From the NCBI GenBank assembly GCA_021776245.1, contig JAJFGF010000068.1, positions 1 to 64,000 of the forward strand: a DNA stretch of 64,000 nucleotides, written 5' to 3'. The notes beneath the pieces were generated by a model. The model was not told the DNA's origin. It saw only the letters and a program-made list of their open reading frames with translations, and did not search any database. Both the position numbers and the translations under genes were made by a program. Each line of letters opens with the position of its first letter. Within the stretch, counting starts at the first letter, position 1. The DNA comes from Hyphococcus sp. Lineage in GTDB: Bacteria; Pseudomonadota; Alphaproteobacteria; Caulobacterales; Parvularculaceae. Positions 52,447 to 60,702 of the stretch are shown here, one piece after another.

Positions 52447-53862
52447 CTATCCCCGCATCGTCTCCCATGGCCCTTCGATCGCAAGTGTAAATCCCGGTTC
52501 CTGAATATTGACGAACAGCACTTTGCCATCCGGTGAAAAGCACGCGCCGCAAAACTCACTTTTTGCTTCATGCGCATTGTGTGCAATGTCATAGAGGCGA
52601 CCGTCTGGCGCTAGCCCTCTTAGATACTGATCACCTGGGCCGTCCTCACACAGAATGAGATCACCCCACGGCGCAAAGGCGAGGTTGTCGCACATATCGA
52701 GTTTGTCGGAACTGTCGCTTTCATAAACGAGTGCGAGCGTTCCAGGCGCATTGCGCTCGCGGCGGCGTCCTTCGAAAGCGCTGGGTTGATATCGCCAAAC
52801 CTGCCCGGCGCGCAAAGCGCCGCCTTGCGTGCAGTTAAAATAGATCGATCCGCGCTCGTCGTCAGGATGGCGGCCATACGCCATGCCTTCACCGCGGCAA
52901 AAGCGGGCGGCGCCGGCTGCGTAACCGCGTGCGGCAAGATCGCCGGCCGGCGATTCGACATCTTCCAGATCGACCCATTGAACCTCATAACTTTCGCCAA
53001 TTGAAAAGGCGCCGGCGCCGCCCGAATCCCAGTCGCGCGGCCAGTTGCGCGTGTCGGCGGAGCGCTGCTCCTTAATCATCAGCGCCTGAAGCTTTCCGCC
53101 GCGCCCTAATTCTTTTCGGCGCCGCGGGACGAACCGGTAGAAAAGGCCCGTCATATTATCTTCGGTCAGATAGACTATATCCGTATCAGGATCGATGGCG
53201 GCGGCTTCATGGGCAAATCGGCCCATTGCTTTTAACGGCGTTGCATCAACAGGCCCTTGCGCGTTTGCCGGAACTTCAAAGACAAAGCCGTGGGATTTAT
53301 TGGCGCCGTCCGCGGGCAGGATTGCCGATTCCTCACAGCTCAGCCATGAGCCCCAGGGCGTGGCGCCGCCGGCGCAATTACCGGTTGTTCCGGCCAGCGT
53401 TAAATAATCGCGCTCCAGTTTTTTGTTTTTGACGTCATAAACAACATTAGTAACGCCGCCCAAAAAGGGCCGGCCATCGGCTTTGCGATCATAAAGTTTA
53501 CCGTGGGCAAACCTTTCGGCAAGTGCGCCATCCTCCCCATAGGGGCTGCCCTCGATTGTGTCCGGCCACATCTCGTGATTGCGCGTCAATATGCATTTAT
53601 CAGGATCTGTCTCGTCTGCAAAACACGCCATCCCGTCCGGACGGCCAGGGCGGAAGAAACCATCTGACATCATGCCACCTGTTTCCGACACCAATGTGTA
53701 AGAAAACCCTTCGGGCAAATCGAGCAAGCCATTGGGATCAGCGATCAGAGGCAGGCCGGCATTTGCGCTATAGGCGCCTGACTTGCCAATCAGCGAAAAG
53801 GCGGCATAGGAAAGGCCGACTCCGTAGGCCGTTTGCAAAAATAGGCGGCGTGAAACTGACAT
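52447..53862 (-). CDS. PhoX-like (DUF839) Tat-exported protein
   Basis: A 471-residue protein of the PhoX/DUF839 family, whose characterised member is a calcium- and iron-dependent alkaline phosphatase. The Tat signal is SRRLFLQTAYGVGLSYAAF. Family features include PEGFSYTLVSETGG, ILTRNHEMWP, CAGGATPWGSWLSCEE, then AYLTEDNMTGLFYRF-type wording (IVYLTEDNMTGLFYRFVP) and FSPDGKVLFVNIQEPG. Shorter than classical PhoX, like the group-2 members of this family. Ribosome site aaggag precedes the ATG. Phosphatase activity is an inference. Confidence 0.85.
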   Translation of the reverse strand: MSVSRRLFLQTAYGVGLSYAAFSLIGKSGAYSANAGLPLIADPNGLLDLPEGFSYTLVSETGGMMSDGFFRPGRPDGMACFADETDPDKCILTRNHEMWPDTIEGSPYGEDGALAERFAHGKLYDRKADGRPFLGGVTNVVYDVKNKKLERDYLTLAGTTGNCAGGATPWGSWLSCEESAILPADGANKSHGFVFEVPANAQGPVDATPLKAMGRFAHEAAAIDPDTDIVYLTEDNMTGLFYRFVPRRRKELGRGGKLQALMIKEQRSADTRNWPRDWDSGGAGAFSIGESYEVQWVDLEDVESPAGDLAARGYAAGAARFCRGEGMAYGRHPDDERGSIYFNCTQGGALRAGQVWRYQPSAFEGRRRERNAPGTLALVYESDSSDKLDMCDNLAFAPWGDLILCEDGPGDQYLRGLAPDGRLYDIAHNAHEAKSEFCGACFSPDGKVLFVNIQEPGFTLAIEGPWETMRG

Positions 53863-54117
53863 TGAGCACTCCTTGAAATTTGACGGCAGGTATAGACCAT
53901 CAACCTACATCACAAATTAAATATTGTCGCAGCGTTGCGGAATTGATCCGCCGCAAGAGACAAGCCAATGGGATTTTACGACAAACCGGTTTTTCGCAAA
54001 ACCCGTCATTGCCGCCGCTGGCCGACGCCAATAGGACAGGATTCCCATTTCAATTACCGCACCAATTGGGCTAAACAATTTTTTGCACTTAAATTCATGA
54101 GGCGCAGAGGATCATCC

Positions 54118-55530
54118 GTGATAGCGCCAGATAAATCTACACCGCAAAGCGGCGCAACAGTCGCGCCAAACGGCACGCTGGCCTGGCGGCGCGAGTTCAT
54201 CGCGTTGATGGCGATTGGCGTGCCGATGGGGCTTACGCAACTTGTCCAGTTTTCAATCAATACCGTCGATCTTTTAATGATTGGCCGGCTTGGACCCGAA
54301 GCGCTCGGCGGCGCCGCGCTTGGCCTCGTAATGTATTATGTTCTTTTCCTCCTGGGGCTTGGACCCGCTATGGCAGTCTCACCGCTCGTTTCGCAAGCGC
54401 TCGGCGCCAACCCTGACGGAATTGAGGATCCGCGCCGCTCGGTGCGCATGGGGCTATGGGCAATTGCCATGGCAATTCCCCCCTTATCGCTGATCTATTT
54501 TCTGGGCGAGGACATCGCCCTCATTCTTGGGCAGCCGCCGGAACTGGCGCGTCTCGCCGCGCCTTATATTCTGGCGCTGGCGCCGGGTTTGCCGTTCATG
54601 CTCGGTGTCGTGGTGTTGCGAAATTTTCTCGCCGCCATCGAGCGAACCCGCGCGCCCCTGGTCATCATTATCCTGACAACTGCGGTGAATGCAGTTCTAA
54701 ATTATCTTTTGATCTACGGTAATTTTGGCCTGCCGCGGCTTGAGCTGGTTGGCGCGGGCATCGCGTCTTCGATTTCCCATTTAGTGGGATTTTTGGCGCT
54801 CATCGCTTATATCAAACTGGAAAAAACCAGCCGCCGCTTTGACCTTTTCAAAGATGTCCTGACCCCGGATTGGCCGCGTCTGCGCGAAATCGTCAATCTT
54901 GGCTGGCCGATCGGCATAACAATCGCCTTTGAAGCGATGCTGTTTAACGCGGCCACAATTTTAATGGGCCGCATCGGCGTCAATGAAGTCGCCGCCTATC
55001 AGGTTGCAGTAAACGTGGCCGCTATTGCTTTTATGATGCCGCTCGGGCTTTCCATGGCCGGCAGCGTCCGCGTTGGATTAAGAGCCGGCGCTGGCGACAC
55101 AAATGGCGTACGCCGTGCAGCGATTATTTCAGTTGTATCCAGCATTGGCGCCATCATGATTGTCGCTGTTCCGGTGATGATCGCGCCCCGCATTATAGCC
55201 GGGCTGTATCTTGATGCGGACGATCCGATGAACGCAGTGGTGATCGCTCTGGTTGCGTCATTTCTGCCAATCGCTGCAGCATTTGCTTTGTTTGACGCAA
55301 CGCAAGTTGCAGCGGCGCAAGCCCTGCGCGGGTTAAAGGACGTCCGCATCCCGATGGTGATGACAGCGATCAGCTATTGGGCGGTCGGATTTCCAATTTC
55401 GGCCTGGCTTGGACTTTTTACGCCCCTGGGCGCCGTCGGCGTCTGGTGGGGGCTTTTGGCGGCGCTGGCGAGTGCGGCCGCCCTTCTTGGCGGCCGGCTC
55501 TTGCTTGTTACGCGCCATCGCCGAACATAA
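54118..55530 (+). CDS. MATE-family efflux transporter
   Basis: A 470-residue protein with 12 hydrophobic helices in two halves. The first helix begins IALMAIGVPMGLTQLVQFSINTVDLLMIGRLG, the usual MATE opening. Later repeats include VNLGWPIGITIAFEAMLFNAATILMGRIG. It exchanges cations for drugs or dyes. A GTG at 54118 is preferred because cagagg precedes it by 7 nt; an ATG at 54097 would add seven residues and the open frame to 53968 is unlikely. The 3' end overlaps the convergent cupin gene by 23 bp. Confidence 0.9.
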   Translation: MIAPDKSTPQSGATVAPNGTLAWRREFIALMAIGVPMGLTQLVQFSINTVDLLMIGRLGPEALGGAALGLVMYYVLFLLGLGPAMAVSPLVSQALGANPDGIEDPRRSVRMGLWAIAMAIPPLSLIYFLGEDIALILGQPPELARLAAPYILALAPGLPFMLGVVVLRNFLAAIERTRAPLVIIILTTAVNAVLNYLLIYGNFGLPRLELVGAGIASSISHLVGFLALIAYIKLEKTSRRFDLFKDVLTPDWPRLREIVNLGWPIGITIAFEAMLFNAATILMGRIGVNEVAAYQVAVNVAAIAFMMPLGLSMAGSVRVGLRAGAGDTNGVRRAAIISVVSSIGAIMIVAVPVMIAPRIIAGLYLDADDPMNAVVIALVASFLPIAAAFALFDATQVAAAQALRGLKDVRIPMVMTAISYWAVGFPISAWLGLFTPLGAVGVWWGLLAALASAAALLGGRLLLVTRHRRT

Positions 55531-56302
55531 AGAGAAAACCAAAAGCCGGCGCTTCGCCTTCATTGATAAACTGATGAGAAATTCCGGCGGGAACGAACAT
55601 GGCGTTGCCTTCTTTGAAGACGATCTCTTCGTCGCCAACAAGCGCGGTTACTTCACCGTGGATCATAATAAACATGGAAGGAAACGGATTATCGCGGCTG
55701 CGTTCATCTTCGTTCACATGATCACCAGGCCGGATATCGAACCAGCCGCTGCGAAATCCAGGTTGATAATAAAATATGCCGGCATTCGATCCATGAGTTA
55801 CTTGTGTCATTTCCGGGCCAAAGGGAATCAGCTCTGGATTGCCCCTCGTCCAAAAATGAAATGTCAGCTGCAAAATCATTTCGCCGAAATCTTCCGGAGG
55901 CTGAAAACCTTCCTGCACTTCGATATCCATTGGCGTTACATCGGACGAAAATGCTTTCGCCATGAGGGTGAGCGGATTGAATTCCTGCCGGTAAAGTTTG
56001 CCCAGATAATCGGCGTCCTTCAGCGTGAAATAAAACACCGGCAGGTCGGGCGCGCCTTTTCTGACAATCACACTGGCTTCATTCCCATCGGAAGCCGGAT
56101 TTGCCATAATCGTATAAAAATCTCCCCCGATATCGACGCCAAAAGTCGTGGCGACATTGAACGTGGGATCAGATTTATAGTCCTCGGCATATTCCGACAG
56201 GATCGCCAGATTGGATTTTTCAGGCTCGGCGGCTTGGACGTGGCCGGCGGCGGTTGCACCAACCAACGCGGCTAGAATTGCCTTTAAAAGTCGTACATTC
56301 AT
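55508..56302 (-). CDS. Exported cupin-domain protein
   Basis: A 264-residue protein with a signal peptide (ILAALVGATAAGHVQA). The C-terminal cupin is recognised by GWFDIRPGDHVNEDE, then MIHGEVTALVGDEEIVFKEGNAMFVPAGISHQFIN (Gly-rich turn and C-terminal His of motif 2); the N-terminal 130 residues may form a degenerate second cupin. Function unknown. A perfect inverted repeat lies 69 nt upstream, next to the TetR gene in the same orientation, so TetR control is likely. Convergent with MATE. Confidence 0.75.
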   Translation of the reverse strand: MNVRLLKAILAALVGATAAGHVQAAEPEKSNLAILSEYAEDYKSDPTFNVATTFGVDIGGDFYTIMANPASDGNEASVIVRKGAPDLPVFYFTLKDADYLGKLYRQEFNPLTLMAKAFSSDVTPMDIEVQEGFQPPEDFGEMILQLTFHFWTRGNPELIPFGPEMTQVTHGSNAGIFYYQPGFRSGWFDIRPGDHVNEDERSRDNPFPSMFIMIHGEVTALVGDEEIVFKEGNAMFVPAGISHQFINEGEAPAFGFLFMFGDGA

Positions 56303-56370
56303 TTGAATTTTTCCTTTTCTTTTCTGAAAGCGCGGCCACGGTCTTTATGCGCCGCTACACCCGCTTCCTG

Positions 56371-56402
56371 ACTATTAATTAATCGGTTATTCAATTAATA
56401 GT
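56371..56402. promoter_or_regulatory. TetR-type operator: actattaatt-N12-aattaatagt
   Basis: Perfect 10-bp inverted repeat around aatcggttattc, between the TetR gene and the cupin gene it precedes. The length and spacing fit TetR-family dimers. The half-sites overlap the last base of the tetR stop. Confidence 0.55.
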
Positions 56403-57097
56403 CAAGCCGGTTTGCCGTCGCGGCCCCTCGGTTCAACCCGCTTTACGCCGTCAAGGATCAATGATTCCAGATGCCGGGAAAATTCTTCAACATTGGGGTT
56501 GCCGATATCGCGGGATAGCCGCTCAACGGTCCGCGCCCGAAACTCAATCGTCAAACTGAAATGAATAAGCGGACCAATGATGGAAAGATGCAGTTTGTGG
56601 GGATCGAGCTTTCGAAAAACTTTCTTTTTCCGGCCGGCCTCATAAAGCCGCTCGGTCATGCGATAAAACTGGAGCACCTGCCTGAACGGCCCTTCGCGTT
56701 CCTGCATTGACCCGCCAATATATTCCCGCATCAATATTGCAGGGAACGAGGGCCGCGCTGCAAAGGCATGCGCCAAAGCGCGAATATAGGAACGAAAATT
56801 TCTGACTGGATCGGCCCCTTCATCGAGGCTTGCGGAGACTGCGCCAACAACGTCAGTCACGATCGCGGCGATCACCGCGTCGTAAAGTCCTTCCTTCGAT
56901 CCGAAATAATATGAAACAAGCGCTTTGTTTGCGCCGGACGTCTTCGCCAGCATGTCCAGCGTAACGCCGTGAAAGCCGTGCCTTGAAAACAGGGCCTCAC
57001 CTGCCTCGATCAATGCTAATTGCGTCGCATCGCGATCGCGCTTCTGAATGCGTTTAGCGCCTTTTCGTCGCTTCGGTAACGTTTTTTCCATCGGCAT
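56402..57097 (-). CDS. TetR/AcrR-family transcriptional regulator
   Basis: A 231-residue regulator. The HTH is FSRHGFHGVTLDMLAKTSGANKALVSYYFGSKEGLYDAVI (about residues 38-78), a textbook TetR N-terminus. The ligand domain contains AALVEYIGGSM-like helices (FPAILMREYIGGSM) as in CerR-type TetR_C domains. The ATG at 57097 or 57091 fits; the frame extends to 57175 and overlaps the neighbour. Likely binds the operator at 56371-56402 and controls the cupin gene. Confidence 0.85.
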   Translation of the reverse strand: MPMEKTLPKRRKGAKRIQKRDRDATQLALIEAGEALFSRHGFHGVTLDMLAKTSGANKALVSYYFGSKEGLYDAVIAAIVTDVVGAVSASLDEGADPVRNFRSYIRALAHAFAARPSFPAILMREYIGGSMQEREGPFRQVLQFYRMTERLYEAGRKKKVFRKLDPHKLHLSIIGPLIHFSLTIEFRARTVERLSRDIGNPNVEEFSRHLESLILDGVKRVEPRGRDGKPA

Positions 57098-57147
57098 AAT
57101 GTAATCGTTTAACGGCAATCGGAAAATTTGAAAAGCGCCGCACCAGG

Positions 57148-57855
57148 TCAGATCGGCGCGCCTACGGCCTCGCAAAGAAACTTCATCAAAGGTTTGCCGT
57201 CCCTCATTGCGGCTTCGACATCATCGACAAAAGCAGGCTTTTTCGCCTGAGCAGGCTTTTTCGCCTGAGCAGGTTTTCCTTCAGCCATGGCAAAAAAGCT
57301 TTTGCGTTTGATTTCCTCAATCAAAGGGTGGTCGCCGTCAAAACCGCGCGGCGGCCGGGTCAATCCTTCGCCGCGTACGCTCTTAAATCGTTTTTTGAAG
57401 GTCGCGCCCGTGATCGCTGATGTCCATGACTTACCCTTATCGCGGATCGCCTCACGAATATTCAACAATTGTGGCGCCGGCGGATGCCAAATGCCGCCGC
57501 CGTAAAATATTTCGTCTGGCGCGAGATGAACATAGAAGCCCGGCGCATGGGCATCCTTGCCGCGGGCATGGCGAAACTGGACGCCGCCATGTGTCTTATA
57601 GGGCGATTTATCTTTGGAAAACCGGCCATCCTTATAGATGCGAAAAACCGAGCCGCCATTAAGCCGCGGGTCGGCGACAAAATGCTTAGATATTTTCTTC
57701 AGCCGCGGCGCCATCGCCTCAACAAAAGCGGCGAGCGGTTCCTAGACGCTTTCTCTAAATCGCGGCTTGTTGTCGTTGAACCATTCGCGATTGTTGTTCT
57801 CTTTTAGCTCGTTAAAAAACGCAAAATAGTCTCGCGGCAGGCCTGTAAACGCCAT
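57148..57855 (-). pseudogene. DUF2461 protein gene interrupted by an in-frame TAG
   Basis: The full frame starts at ATG 57855 (MAFTGLPRDYFAFFNELKEN) and reads without shift to 57148, 235 codons, the usual DUF2461 length. Codon 38, at 57744-57742, is TAG (ESV-stop-EPLAAFVEAM); one base change from CAG would restore Gln. The part after the stop has the conserved core (RIYKDGRFSKDKSPYKTHGG, GFYVHLAP, FYGGGIWHPP). An ATG at 57714 could restart a shortened 188-residue protein. Function of DUF2461 is unknown. Either a recent nonsense mutation or a base-call error. Confidence 0.75.
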
Positions 57856-57872
57856 AACAACTACCTCTGTCC

Positions 57873-58055
57873 TTACTTACTTCCTGTGCCACCGCAGCTG
57901 GTGCATGTAATTTCGCCGCTGCCGCGGCACCTAGCACAAGCTGACCATCTAGTGGTTGCGCCGGACTTTCTTTGTTCTGCTCGACCAGTGCCATTGCAGC
58001 CTTTGCACGACACTGAACCAGATCCGCGGCAAGTGGTGCAGGTTTCTTTCGACAT
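57873..58055 (-). CDS. CxxCxGxG zinc-finger miniprotein (DnaJ-like)
   Basis: A 60-residue protein that is almost entirely a DnaJ-type cysteine-rich domain: CTTCRGSG, CKGCNGTG, CARCRGSG and CTSCGGTG, four motifs that can bind two zinc ions. No J domain or substrate domain is attached. The ribosome site aaggagg lies 7 nt before the ATG, so it is a genuine gene. It is downstream of the pentapeptide-repeat gene by 17 nt and probably in the same operon. Possible role as a small chaperone-like or adaptor protein. Confidence 0.75.
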   Translation of the reverse strand: MSKETCTTCRGSGSVSCKGCNGTGRAEQRKSGATTRWSACARCRGSGEITCTSCGGTGSK

Positions 58056-58072
58056 CCAAGCCTCCTTGAGCT

Positions 58073-58852
58073 CTATTTTGATGTGAGCTGTGATCGTTGT
58101 TCGTCCGTCAATTGCTCATCGCCTAAACTAACTTCCGAAAAATCTGCGCCCTCCACTTTGGTACCTTCGAATGTTGCCTCATCAACTATTGCCTGCGCAA
58201 GAATCGAATTTTTGAGATTCGAATATGAAAAATTGGCATGAGAAAAATCTGACCCACTGAGAACTGCACTGGCGAGATTAGCTCGGCGGATGGTTGCACG
58301 TTTGAAGTACACGCCGCGAAGCTCGGCCCGCACCAACACGGCCTCATCTAAATTCGCATCTGAGAAGTCAGCCCCATTCAGTTCAATCACAGGTGGCGAT
58401 TGAATAAGGTTGGCCTCATACAGAAATTGAAGCAATTGCGCCTTGCGAGCCCCATCCAGCAAACGCAATGCGGTTAGCGTGCGGGTGCGCGCCAAATCGC
58501 GAGCAATGTCTGTTTCTGTCGCTCCAATTAGATGACCCTCTAGGATCAATTCCGATATAGTGTCGATGTATTTTTCCAGAATTTGTTGACGTTGACGATC
58601 GCTTTCAACTTCTTGCTGAGATCGTTTCCGCGATCTATCAAAAAAATAGCCCCCGAAGCCCAGAACCACCGGCACAATAAGTAGGTCAAGCCAATCCCAA
58701 AGTGTCTTGCGCGGTGTGATCTCTGATGCAAGCTGCGCTTGGGCACCGAATCCAGTCCACGAAACAGTATACCCCTTCAATATGAAATATAGAATCGCTG
58801 CCACAACGATGACTCCGCAGACAATTGTGATGAGCGTTTTTTGTTGAGACAC
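58073..58852 (-). CDS. Membrane-anchored pentapeptide-repeat protein
   Basis: A 259-residue protein. Two N-terminal helices (LITIVCGVIVVAAILYFIL and LLIVPVVLGFGGYFF) are followed by a charged region (FDRSRKRSQQEVESDRQRQQ), a helical segment, and about 16 pentapeptide-type repeats from residue 155 (LNGADFSDANLDEAVLVRAEL, ASAVLSGSDFSHANFSYSNLK), forming a right-handed beta-helix on the cytosolic side. Starts at GTG 58852. Function unknown; similar membrane-linked pentapeptide proteins occur with signalling or defence genes. Middle gene of a three-gene unit. Confidence 0.75.
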   Translation of the reverse strand: MSQQKTLITIVCGVIVVAAILYFILKGYTVSWTGFGAQAQLASEITPRKTLWDWLDLLIVPVVLGFGGYFFDRSRKRSQQEVESDRQRQQILEKYIDTISELILEGHLIGATETDIARDLARTRTLTALRLLDGARKAQLLQFLYEANLIQSPPVIELNGADFSDANLDEAVLVRAELRGVYFKRATIRRANLASAVLSGSDFSHANFSYSNLKNSILAQAIVDEATFEGTKVEGADFSEVSLGDEQLTDEQRSQLTSK

Positions 58853-58885
58853 CCGGTTCCAATTCCTTACCTCTAAAGGCTGTTT

Positions 58886-59191
58886 TCACATCCCTTGCTG
58901 TCGACCACGGTTTTCCACTGCCATCTTCGAAAGTTTCAATCCCAGCCCCGTTGCTTCGCGCAAAACTTTAATTGCTTCAATTTTCTTGCGGTCTGACAAA
59001 AGACGATCGATCTCCTCCCATTTCGACGCTGATAGCCCCGACACCGCCGTTTCAATTTCCGCTTCCTCAACCAATCTTCGGCGCTCACGTTCTTGCGGGT
59101 CAACGGGTTTAGTCGCACGACCGAAAAGAAACGCGACATAGGCGACCGCCGCCATCAAAAGCCAAAGCTGGACCGGGCTGAAATTTTGCAT
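58886..59191 (-). CDS. Membrane protein with ribosomal L7/L12 C-terminal-like domain
   Basis: A 101-residue protein. One membrane helix (LWLLMAAVAYVAFLF) is followed by a basic linker and a helical region. The C-terminus KKIEAIKVLREATGLGLKLSKMAVEN matches the L7/L12 C-terminal fold (K-x2-VIK-VRE-x-TGLGLKEAK), here not ribosomal. The ATG at 59191 with gaagga eleven nt upstream is chosen over a GTG at 59200. First gene of the trio with the pentapeptide and zinc-finger proteins. Confidence 0.7.
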   Translation of the reverse strand: MQNFSPVQLWLLMAAVAYVAFLFGRATKPVDPQERERRRLVEEAEIETAVSGLSASKWEEIDRLLSDRKKIEAIKVLREATGLGLKLSKMAVENRGRQQGM

Positions 59192-59267
59192 TGAAAACAC
59201 GTTCCTTCATTGCCGCTCTTCTTAACATAGTGCGCGCGCAACCATTTCGGAATATTGTCTCCAATAA

Positions 59268-59708
59268 TTAGTGATTAGCCATCGCGGCGGCGGGACCGCC
59301 TTCAGGCATTTCCGCAAAGGAAGGCAATGCCGGATCCATCTTGTCCCATGAGGGCGCACGGCTCGCATAAACAATCATTTGCGGCGTCACTGAATTAGGG
59401 TCATCCAGGCTGGACGCCCGCAAAAACGCCATCCCGGTCATTGCGGAATTTCGCGACAGGATCGCCGAGCCGCAATTTGCGCAAAATCCCCGGCTGACCA
59501 CATGACCGCTATCTGCGGGGTGATCGTAAAACTTCAGCTCACCTTCAACGCGAAGCGTAGACTCCGCCAAACCAACATGGGTGCCGTGCCCGGTGCCGCT
59601 GGTTTTGCGGCAATCAACGCAATGACAATGGCCAACAATTTGCGGCTCCGCATCCGCTTCATAGGTAACGCTGCCGCACAAGCAGCCGCCTTTAAGATTG
59701 GTCGCCAT
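59268..59708 (-). CDS. GFA-family (CENP-V/GFA domain) protein
   Basis: A 146-residue zinc protein. The Cys sets CLCGSVTYEA (about 9-18), GHCHCVDCRKTSG (27-39) and GFCANCGSAIL are the family's zinc ligands. The family includes glutathione-dependent formaldehyde-activating enzyme, though most members lack proven activity. ATG with aggaga upstream. Divergent from an HxlR-type regulator that may control it through the shared gap. Confidence 0.85.
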   Translation of the reverse strand: MATNLKGGCLCGSVTYEADAEPQIVGHCHCVDCRKTSGTGHGTHVGLAESTLRVEGELKFYDHPADSGHVVSRGFCANCGSAILSRNSAMTGMAFLRASSLDDPNSVTPQMIVYASRAPSWDKMDPALPSFAEMPEGGPAAAMANH

Positions 59709-59750
59709 GGGATCTCTCCTGATGATGTTTCGAGATCACCATATCAAAGT

Positions 59751-59783
59751 CACTTGTTACTTGCAATTAACAATTGACTTGTG
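59751..59783. promoter_or_regulatory. Candidate HxlR operator (caatt-aac-aattg with acttg repeats)
   Basis: caattaacaattg at 59764-59776 forms a 5-3-5 palindrome flanked by acttg repeats (59752, 59758 and 59777). It lies between the divergent GFA and HxlR genes. Confidence 0.45.
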
Positions 59784-59842
59784 AAGCGAAATAATTTGTT
59801 GTGGCTGTATCCCTGAAATTTTAGGATCGTTACGACTGAAGA

Positions 59843-60220
59843 ATGATGAGCAAATCTCAAACCAGCCCCCACCGCTCGGGATGCCCCATTGCAACAACCC
59901 TCGACATCGTCGGCGACCGGTGGACGCTGGTGATTCTGCGCGACATGATCAATGGCAAAAAACGGTTTTCAGAATTTTTAGACGGACCCGAACGGATCGC
60001 CACCAATGTGCTGACGGACAGGCTTGCGCTGATCGAAGCCGCAGGTCTCGCCACACGGCAAGCCTATCAGCAACGCCCGAAGCGTTTTGAATATGAGCTA
60101 ACCAGGAAGGGCCGCGGCCTGCTGCCCGTTCTCCAGAAAATTTGCCTTTGGGCAAACAAGCACTACCCCGAAACATGGACGCCGCCGCCGAGCTTTATGG
60201 CTTCGCAGAAAAGAATCTGA
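59843..60220 (+). CDS. HxlR-family transcriptional regulator
   Basis: A 125-residue winged helix. CPIATTLDIVGDRWTLVILRDMINGKKRFSEFL, then PERIATNVLTDRLALIEAAGLATRQAY and YELTRKGRGLLPVL are the standard HxlR wording, including the N-terminal Cys used for redox or electrophile sensing in relatives. Two ATGs (59843, 59846) are equivalent. The divergent GFA gene is the obvious target. Confidence 0.88.
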   Translation: MMSKSQTSPHRSGCPIATTLDIVGDRWTLVILRDMINGKKRFSEFLDGPERIATNVLTDRLALIEAAGLATRQAYQQRPKRFEYELTRKGRGLLPVLQKICLWANKHYPETWTPPPSFMASQKRI

Positions 60221-60261
60221 CCGCCGGCTTTTATGGTCGTCGCGTAACCCAGTAGGAACGG

Positions 60262-60675
60262 TTATCCGATCAGCGTAACCAAGTTCCGAATGGCGATGAC
60301 GAATAGCGGAATTGTTGACGCCACAAATAGCGAAAATCGCACCATCACTTTCTTCAACACAATCTGCGCAAAGGAATGAGCAGTCCGCAAGCCAACATAG
60401 CTCCAAGCCAGCCAGATACTGAGCGGGTCCGATGCGCCAACCAAATGCGTGTAAAAAATGAGGGCGTAAAAGATCACCGGCTGTTCAAGCAGGTGATTGT
60501 AATTATCAGCAACCACCCGGGCGTTTGTCGGCAAAATGGATAGCGCCCCCGCATGGAGCGCTGTTTGCGGATTTACGTTCGCTTTCTTCATCGCCGGAAT
60601 GCGCGTTGCGTACATCCAGACCCATATCACAAGGGTCCAGATGATGAGAGCGAGCACCGGCGTCAGAATCGACAT
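60262..60675 (-). CDS. MAPEG-family membrane protein
   Basis: A 137-residue protein with four hydrophobic helices. The family signature is seen as ADNYNHLLEQPVIFYALIFYTHL with the Arg/Asn-rich loop before it and the TAHSFAQIVLKKVMVRF helix. Relatives bind glutathione or form small membrane trimers. The ATG at 60675 is used (60690 is an in-frame alternative). Function uncertain. Confidence 0.8.
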   Translation of the reverse strand: MSILTPVLALIIWTLVIWVWMYATRIPAMKKANVNPQTALHAGALSILPTNARVVADNYNHLLEQPVIFYALIFYTHLVGASDPLSIWLAWSYVGLRTAHSFAQIVLKKVMVRFSLFVASTIPLFVIAIRNLVTLIG

Positions 60676-60702
60676 TGTTACGCCTTTCAAAAATAAAAAA
60701 TG

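Noticed and set aside
53968-54117. Longer N-terminus for the MATE transporter
   Set aside because: The extra 50 residues are basic and unlike MATE proteins; a better ribosome site precedes 54118.
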